A DNA stretch of 64,000 nt from Pempheris klunzingeri. Taxonomy: Eukaryota; Chordata; Actinopteri; Acropomatiformes; Pempheridae. Position numbers and translations under genes: made by a program. Location of the stretch: positions 4,589,874 through 4,653,873 of the forward strand of contig NC_092014.1 in the NCBI RefSeq assembly GCF_042242105.1, given 5' to 3'. The notes under the pieces were generated by a model that searched no databases, was not told where the DNA came from, and was given only the letters and a program-made list of their open reading frames with translations. Shown here one piece after another: positions 56,901 through 64,000 of the stretch (position 1 is the stretch's first letter; each line of letters starts with the position of its first letter).

Positions 56901-57821
56901 TAAGATTACGCATTTGAGCCGAGTATTTAACGGTTTGGTGGTCACTAAAACAGTGTAAAGTCCCACAGGCGTTCAAATGCAGTGGGAATCATGTTCAAAA
57001 GAAAACCTGAACAAGTGCAAACAAAGTGCACAGACACACATTTAAGGGTGTGTTGTGTGCAAACAATGCTTGTCCACACAGAAAAAACAACTCCAAGGAT
57101 GTTATGGGTGTGTCACATAAACCACTATTAGATTTTTTTAGTTTATTTTATTGACTACTATGCAAATTAAGTTTAGGAAGAGCCTGCACAGATGGCACAG
57201 AATGGATAGGAAATTCAATAAGGTTGCCACAGCATCCTGGTTTTTATAGTCCAACATGTGGCATGATCAGGTTTCTTAAAGTCTGAATGTATCCAGGTTC
57301 CTGAGACCAGTCTTTACATATAATCGGATCCTTTCAAAACCTGATCCAAACCAGGCGACTAGTGTGCATAAAGGCACAGTAGAGCAGAGCTAGTCCAGTC
57401 TTAGATGTTCTAAAATATACATTGTGCAGATGTTGATGCTGCTTTTATATCATACAGTATCAGAGTTTCCATAGTGACCAGTAACCAACGTGTCAGAGGA
57501 TGTTAATGTCAATGTCCGAGTCGTAATCACAACCATAAATATCAGCTCTGATGTATCCAACTCGGCTCTTAATAGTGCCTGAAAAGGCCAAACATGGATG
57601 CCGTGTATCAGCCACAGTACGTCTTTCTGGGTATTAAAACCCACCTTTTAATGGAAATAGTGTTACATTGACCATGTATAGTTTTTTTTTTTTTAACCCT
57701 CACATGACTTCTCTGCATTAATGCGACCATGAAGTTGTCCCATGACACGAATCAGACGTTGTTCATGCACCATGTATCCCATATTATATAGAACATGTGT
57801 TCGATAGAAATCCGTTTTTAC

Positions 57822-58184
57822 TTAAAGGTATAGTTTGAAGTTTATTTGGAGACGCTTATGTGCTTTCTAGCAGAGAGTTTGATGAGAAGATCGATGTCTG
57901 TCCCATATAGCCGTCAATGCACATGGTGAAATGTGTTGAAATAATGAATATGAGGCTGGAGAGGAAAACATTATATACCATTTTTCTTATAAAAACCAAA
58001 GAATGGAAATGGCAATCTGTGATTAACTTTAGTTTCATTATTATGTGTCAATAACCCAAGCTAATTAAGCTAAACTAACTGGCTTGTGGCTCCACCTTGG
58101 ACATAAGAGAATCTTCTCATCTGCCTCTCTGTAAGGGAGCAAATACTTAAAGCGCATTTCTCTAAATGTCAAATTATTCCTATA
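57822..58184. mobile_element. TTAA-flanked MITE (copy 4)
   Basis: Begins TTAAAGGTATAGTTTGAAGT, contains GAGAGTTTGATGAGAAGATC and ATGTCTGTCCCATATAGCC, and ends AAATGTCAAATTATTCCT, the inverted end of the family. The right TTAA has mutated. Confidence 0.55.
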
Positions 58185-58429
58185 TATTCTACCGTGTGCG
58201 CCCCTCTGTCTCTTCATATTAATCCATGCCTTTTTTTTCTGGTATGTAATGGACATTACAACCTCAGGGGGGCTCTGCTGTGGTCACAGACTTTGACTTG
58301 TGTTTTTTCAGGTCTGCAGAACTTCTTGGGTAAATTTAAGGGACATGGGACCTCAGAGTGTCACAGTGAAGGCAGAAGTGATGATAACAGCAGTGTAAAG
58401 CTTCTGTAGAAGACCACAGCCGCCCCATC

Positions 58430-59412
58430 CTATCTTATATTCCCCCCCTTCATGCCTCCCTCCTTCATGATAGACGCGCCCCCCCTCGTCCTCCACTGAT
58501 AAGCAGCATAACGGGGGAGGAGCTCCCTCCTCGCGGGGCTCCTCCTTCCACTGCTTCGTTTTCCTTCACTTGCCCCCCCCACTCACACACTCACACACAC
58601 ACTGCTCCTCTCCGCCTCCCCCTCCTTGCAGCCTGCTTGACCGAGAGGGAGAGAGGGAAGATGATGAAAAAGAAGTAAAAGAGAAGAGAGCAGAGGAGGG
58701 GGGGGGGGTCTTATTTTCGTACGAGCGGAAAAGGCGTCACGCCGGGTGCGGAGCGCAGCGCGGAGGACGGAAAACGGAGACGCATCACGGTGAGAGAGAT
58801 AGAATAGACGGAGGGAGGAGGCGACAGCGGGTCGTAAACACGATAGAAAACGGCGAATAGGACGGCAGACAGCGGCGATCACCCCCCCTCCCCTCTCTCT
58901 CGCCCCACCGCCTACCCCGCGTCCCTCCTCATCTCTTCATCTCCATCCTTTTCCGCACCGTTTGGCTCATCCCTTTGCGCACCAAAGCATCTCGGTGTTT
59001 TGTTTTTTTTTATTTCCTCTCTCTGTTTTGATCTTTTCTGGGCAAACCTCGGCTCGGTGTTTTGCGGAACACACATCAGAGGCAAGAGAGGAGGAGGAGG
59101 AGGAGGCTGTGCCATCAATACGACCGACAGGCTCCACTGTAAGTCCTGCTCGGGACGATCATCGGCGCAACCGATCCGGCAGATGAAAAAAAAAAACCGG
59201 AGGAGGGGGGTAGCCTAAATACTGAGAGATGACTGTAGAGTAAACCGGCTGGAACAGAGAGAGACCCCGGCCCCCGGTTATCACCGAGACTCCAGCATCA
59301 CCAATGCGATGGCATAGCGGCTTCTGCAGCAGAACTAGCAGACTAGAATCAGACCAGCAGGGCTCTCATCCACCATGAACCTCTGAAAGACATCCGACAC
59401 GGGCACAGATGG
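58430..59412 (+). promoter_or_regulatory. mgat3: CpG-rich promoter and untranslated first exon, probably mgat3
   Basis: The base composition changes sharply to GC- and CpG-rich, with G and C homopolymers (G run near 58700-58712) and purine/pyrimidine runs. Two good donors follow on the plus strand: ACT|GTAAGT at 59138/59139 and ATGG|GTAAGAGG at 59412/59413. No coding family is recognisable. In the human order SYNGR1-TAB1-MGAT3 the next gene downstream is MGAT3 (bisecting GlcNAc-transferase), which has non-coding first exons far upstream of a single coding exon. Assignment rests on synteny only. Confidence 0.4.
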
Positions 59413-60112
59413 GTAAGAGGAGATGCTCTGCTTTTTGTTATTTTGATGGGTTTATTCCGGGATCTGGAGGTTGGGCAGGAGGGTGGAGGAGGGGGGGCAG
59501 GAAGGCTTGTGACGTGAGGACCCCTGCCACTGCACAGTATATGACTGTAGCGTAGAGGAGGAGGAGGGGAGGAGGGGGGGGTGTATTTGTGCGTGTGTGA
59601 GGCTGCTGAAGTTGCATCTGACGAAATTGGGAATTAGATGGGTGGAAAAGAACAGATGGCCTTTCGCCACTGGTCAAACTGGAGATAATGTAGCTTATGC
59701 CACCTCGCATGATCACATGAATCATCTATTATGTTTTTGAGGTCATGGATATGTGAGATCTAGTTTTAGTTCACAGAAGGAACACACCAGGTGCAGAGAT
59801 AGATAGATAGATGGCTGAACAAGTGTACTGGGCACCCAAGGGGTCAGGGGGACAGGAAGAGACGCAAAGCCAGTACAAAGACGAGCAAAACACCCAAAAA
59901 ATCAGAGCTAAACAGTCTGTAAGAGGCGCTAAATGACCACAAAGACGAGCAAACTGACAAAAAAGCGAAGCGACTACACAACACTTTCAGTCTGGGCATC
60001 TCGCTCCTATGCAGGAAGATTGGCTGTCCTTTTGCCCAGTGGCCCATTTGTTTCATAAAGTGCCCATGACATTGAAAACCATTTAGCCTTGTAGTTTTCA
60101 AACCATTAAACG

Positions 60113-60185
60113 TTCTCTGTGGCTCAGCGGTTTGATGCTGCACTTGCAAGAATCGAGGCTCGATCCCCATCCTTGAGTGAACCGT
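60113..60185 (+). mobile_element. tRNA-like sequence (tRNA-derived SINE head or tRNA pseudogene)
   Basis: TGGCTCAGCGG at 60120-60130 is a perfect RNA polymerase III A-box (TRGCNNAGYGG). GGCTCGATCCC at 60157-60167 is a B-box with one mismatch, at normal spacing. The acceptor stem does not pair convincingly, so a functional tRNA is unlikely. Confidence 0.45.
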
Positions 60186-61406
60186 GGAATGAGACCGCAC
60201 TTTAAGAGCCAGCTAATGTGGCAGCATTCTGCAGGGCCTTTCTTCATTTTCACGCTCTTACACATAACCGCCCCCCCCCCCCCCCGCCCCAAAACACCTG
60301 AACTGATGGCAGTGTCAAGCTTCGTCACTCTGTCATCTCACAGCCCAGAGGAAATCCCTACTACACGTCACCTCGCTGCGTCTGAATCACCCTGCCCCAG
60401 GCGGTTGTCTTCTGTATGCAGCGACTGCGAGCCTCGCTGACAAAAAACATTTTCATCTCCCAACCAGGCAAACCAAAGCCAAACACCACCGCCTGCTAAA
60501 TCCATTTCTAATTTCCCACAAGGGCAGGCCCGGCTCCCTGCTCGCTGTTTAGGGGTCAGGTATTGATCTTGGGGCCCCAGATGGGTTTGAGTATATGAGG
60601 GCTGGAGTCAGCTGATCCCTGATAGGCAGTTAAGTGCAAATGAAGTGAAAATGAATGAAGGGCTGGTGGAAGCTTGGAGGATATAGAGAGGCAGATGAAG
60701 ATTGTTGCTGTGGGGTATAAACAACAACCGCCTTCTCTTTCCCATGACATGTCGCCCTTGAGCAAGGCAATTAATCAGCAACAACTCTGTTAGACGGACG
60801 CTCAGTAGTACAACAGTAGCAGACTGTAGCTGTACCTGGCAGCTCCCAGGTGTGAACGTGTGAAACGGGGCATCGCTGATGAGCATGCTCAGTGTGTCAG
60901 GATGAGTCCAGCTTTTTAAAAATGCATGTCGCGTAGAGGTAATTATTTGAGAATCCAAGGTTTCTCCAAGGGAGATCAGTCTGTGTGTGTTTTGTGGAGA
61001 AGACATACCAGCCTTCATTTGGTCCAGTTGAACCCGGACGCAGCTTTCTTGATGAAATGGCGGGACGATTTACTGTGACTTGTTTGGACAGCGAATTGGC
61101 CCCCGGACCTGTACCTGCCAGGCATTAAAGAAAGCAGAGAGAGAAAAAATGTGAGCTAGTGGAAAGCAGGAAGTATACTCTTCACTGTGTGTTTGCAGCG
61201 GCATAAACAGAGGCCTCCAACTATACCGTAACACTACCGCTCGGGCTCTCTGTGGCTATCTCACCATTGCTTCAAATTGTCAACCGTGCCCCACCCGACG
61301 GCCCAGATCTCCAAGTTTCAAAACAGCAACACACCACATCTCATGGCGATGCTGGCCTTTTCACTTCATGGTCATGCTAATACTGAAAGACAGGGCAGTG
61401 GGCTGG

Positions 61407-61445
<39 letters not shown>

Positions 61446-61943
61446 AACGTGTGGGGTTGCAGAAATAGAAAAAGCTTGGAAAGGATCTTTGGGGTTTAGG
61501 ATGCCACAGCCTGGGACTGAACACTGCTGCCATACATGAATATGCATGTTGTGTGCATCACAGTTGAGTTGTAGCTGCTGAGGTCACAGTGAGGAGACAG
61601 AATGAGTGAAATCCATAGATGGAGAGTAGATGGACGTATGGAGTGACTGAAGAATAACGAAAATGGGGAGAACAGGGTCTGAGTGGGCTGAGGGGATGTT
61701 ATCTAGTTGTTTGCCTCAAAGAGTGTGTATGGACTCCCGAGATCCACCTGAGCCCCACAGCTGAAGCACACTTCGTTTGCCAGGTTTGATTATATCCATT
61801 CTCCAGTAAATTCTCCCTTTCACAGTCTCTTATTTCACTTTCAATGTGGTTTATTGGCCTGAGATGTAAATATATTTATGAAAAAGCATGCAAGGAAGAG
61901 AAATTGTAGATAAGGGACATAAAAACCAAAAAAAAGATGACAT

Positions 61944-62281
61944 TTAAAGGAATAGTTCACCATTTTAGGTAACATGCTCATTCGCTTTCTTGCCATGAGT
62001 TTGATACCACTCTCATGTCTGTACGGGACATGTGAAGCTGGGATCAGCTGTAAAGATGTTTAATATATACAAAAAACTAAAACACTAATGTGGACAATAC
62101 GACATTCTACAGAGGGTTATGTGCGGGACTATTTCTTGGCAGGGACTAGTAACCTTGGGGTAACCCCCTCATAAAATTCAGAATTGCCATCTTGTTCACT
62201 GTCCCGAAAAGAGAGCAGTTTAAATCGTCTGATATAACTTGAGCAACTGAGCTTCCCAAAATGTCGAACTATTCCTTTTAA
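61944..62281. mobile_element. TTAA-flanked MITE (copy 5, best preserved)
   Basis: TTAA followed by AGGAATAGTTCACCATTTT at the left, and AAAATGTCGAACTATTCCTT followed by TTAA at the right: inverted ends inside a duplicated TTAA. Internal family words are CATTCGCTTTCTTGCCATGA, GTTTGATACCACTCTCATGT and GTTATGTGCGGGACTATTTC. About 330 bp without coding capacity. Confidence 0.75.
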
Positions 62282-64000
62282 GGCACTTAGATCCAGCGTG
62301 ACAGATTATTTGTCATCTGTCTGTCTCACTTTGTGGCAGCTGATAACAAACGTGGCTTCTCGCCCTACGGTGTGTCGGTCCTTCTCCAGTAAGAGAAAAG
62401 AAAGCTTTTCATCATCAGGCGTGGTCACAATGTTTGGGATACTGAAGCTTTTTCAAAACTTTGATCGTGTTCGGCTCAAATATTTTTGCATTTTGGACAG
62501 CAAGCACAGTATTTAAAGTTAAGAATTCATGTGGGAAGAAGAAAAGCTCTCTGGTAAAATGGTTAATATATTTCTCCATACCACACCTCTTCTCCCGTTA
62601 GCAGTCTGTCATACGCAGCCTTACACTTTTCTATTTGTTTTATCACAGCTCCTCTACTCACACTTCCTTGCTTCCTCTCGCAAAGCAATTTCATTATGTC
62701 GTGCCCCCTTTGCACTGCAACTGAAGTTGTAAGGCCATAACAAATGGTTTCGCTGGCGCACAGAGGGGCAGTCAGTTAACATAGCCAGAGGTGATCTGGG
62801 TACACAGAGATCAGCAGCCTCTTCCTCTTCTACGGCATCCTGTTTTGCAGGCAAGTCTTGACCTCTAGGAAATCAGATGTTCACTGTGAGTCACCCAACA
62901 GCCAAACTTCTCGTTATCATAGCTCACTGATTTCAAACTGTCAGGCAGTAATCAGATAAAGAATGTTTGACACTGTCCCTGTGTAGACCAGAGGGTGTAT
63001 TCCTTCTCCTTCTATGTCAACAGTGCTGCGTGAAACCCAAATGGCGGCCTCATCTTCTTCCAAGTCAAACGCATGGCGTTTTGCAAGAAGTGAGAATGTA
63101 AGACTGCAGGAAATGAGCACAAACCAGGCTTGTTGTTATAAGCAGATGGATGCAGACATCTGATATCCTGCAGTGTGTGAACACCATTGAAGGACAACAC
63201 AGTGCTGCAAAGAGAGTTTTGCATAGCCAAAGTAAATTCCTCCGTCAAATTAAGGAAACTACCTGTGAATCAGCGACTTTTGTTGACTAATGTTGGTCTC
63301 TTGGAAAGTGAGTGGAATGGATGTAAATGAGCCGGATGCAAAAATCCACAAAAGAACCAACAAAGGAAATGTTTCCTCAGTGAACAGTATACAGAAAGAA
63401 AACATTTCTACACCCTTTCACTCCAAAATGTGCTTATTTTTTGTTTACTTTTGCAAAAGATTGACATCGGAAGGCTTTTTTTCACTTTCACCAGATGGGA
63501 GGGCATTTCTTAATTTCCTGATAAGCGACTCGCACAAGTGTGATGTGTTAACTTCCAGGCATGTGCATTGATGCAACCACTTTTCAGCGAAGTAGAAGAC
63601 ATCTTGGTCCAGTTGTTAAACTTTTGAAACAAAAAAAAAACATATTTATAGATTCAATGAGGCAGAATGTGTAGACGTACTTTTTAACCAGGTAACGCAT
63701 TATTATCCAAAGCAGAGTGTTCTCACATGTCTGTAACAAGAGCTTTAAGAAAAATGTGCTTTGATTCGATTATAAGTATCAACTGTAAAGGTGATTCCAA
63801 AGTGAAATGCCGGGCCGCTCCTTTGGTTGCATGTTGGCTGTGACTGCAGGTGGATTTCTTTTTTTTCCATTTTGTATTTTATGAATATGTAATCTCGTGA
63901 CAGAAACTGGAACTAGTCTGCTGTCATCATGCAAATTTTGCACATAGCTTGTTTCCTGGAGCCTCCTGAAGATGAAGTATTGTGGCCTCAGGCAGCAGCT

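Larger units (their letters stand above)
48300..58430. other. intergenic region between tab1 and the putative mgat3 5' end
   Basis: No gene family is recognisable on either strand. Contents I can support: transposon relics at 51323, 54359, 56660 and 57822, a (GT)n run at 54881-54905, an A/T-rich composition, and a possible orphan exon pair at 53165-53469. A partial element end TGAACTATCCCTTTAAGG lies near 50369-50387. The rest shows nothing I can name. Confidence 0.5.
59413..64000. other. putative mgat3 first intron, no coding sequence seen
   Basis: No exon of MGAT3 or another known family is visible up to the window end. The stretch holds a degenerate minisatellite of ACAAAGACGAGCAAA-like units (about 59860-59975), a tRNA-like SINE at 60113, a C run at about 60270-60284, a (GT)n run and a TTAA-flanked MITE at 61944. 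Confidence 0.45.

Noticed and set aside
1..64000. CRISPR array, phage, operon or other prokaryotic system
   Set aside because: All genes are intron-split vertebrate genes. The regular repeats are microsatellites, minisatellites and MITEs; no spaced direct-repeat array exists.

Overview
The window is vertebrate nuclear DNA, almost certainly from a ray-finned fish and probably a percomorph. Genes are split into short exons with GT-AG introns. Dinucleotide microsatellites are abundant, and several families of short non-autonomous DNA transposons typical of spiny-rayed fish lie in the introns. There are no prokaryotic-style operons. Almost all long open frames are low-complexity or intronic; the real coding sequence had to be assembled exon by exon.

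Three protein-coding genes can be read completely. (1) ift27 (Rab-like IFT27/RABL4), minus strand, seven coding exons from 9106 down to 2050, 205 codons. (2) syngr1 (synaptogyrin-1), plus strand, start codon at 10378, with two alternative terminal exons ending at 26572 (short form, 195 residues) and 29663 (long form, 233 residues). (3) tab1 (TAK1-binding protein 1), plus strand, eleven coding exons from 32555 to 47643, 506 residues. All exon junctions agree in phase. ift27 and syngr1 are divergent with about 1.3 kb between their start codons. The order syngr1-tab1 matches the human 22q13.1 block SYNGR1-TAB1-MGAT3. A GC-rich, CpG-rich stretch ending in good splice donors at 58.5-59.4 kb is therefore the likely promoter and untranslated first exon of mgat3, whose coding exon would lie beyond 64 kb.

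Layout: 1-1.86 kb no gene; 1.86-9.3 kb ift27; 9.3-10.4 kb shared upstream region and syngr1 5' UTR; 10.4-31.5 kb syngr1 (13.7 kb first intron, long 3' UTR); 31.5-32.5 kb tab1 upstream region; 32.5-48.3 kb tab1; 48.3-58.4 kb intergenic with transposon relics; 58.4-64 kb putative mgat3 5' end and intron. The genes do not form a pathway: ift27 works in cilia, syngr1 in synaptic vesicles, tab1 in TAK1/p38 signalling. They are linked by ancestral synteny.

Most interesting are: a degenerate minisatellite at the start of tab1 intron 10 whose unit carries a copy of the authentic 5' splice site; a TATA-driven candidate alternative first exon inside syngr1 intron 1; an interspersed repeat in tab1 intron 3 carrying a perfect palindromic oestrogen-response-element consensus next to a 17-bp inverted repeat; five copies of a TTAA-flanked MITE family; and an IFT27 C-terminal extension partly encoded by microsatellite-like DNA. 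Other microsatellites of about 20 bp or more not listed separately are (CA)n at 6309-6337, 8667-8700, 30385-30404, 38959-38982 and 41460-41486, (GT)n at 42961-42984, 54881-54905 and 61411-61444, and (GA)n at 10037-10059 and 37843-37862. No exotic system such as a CRISPR array or phage was found.
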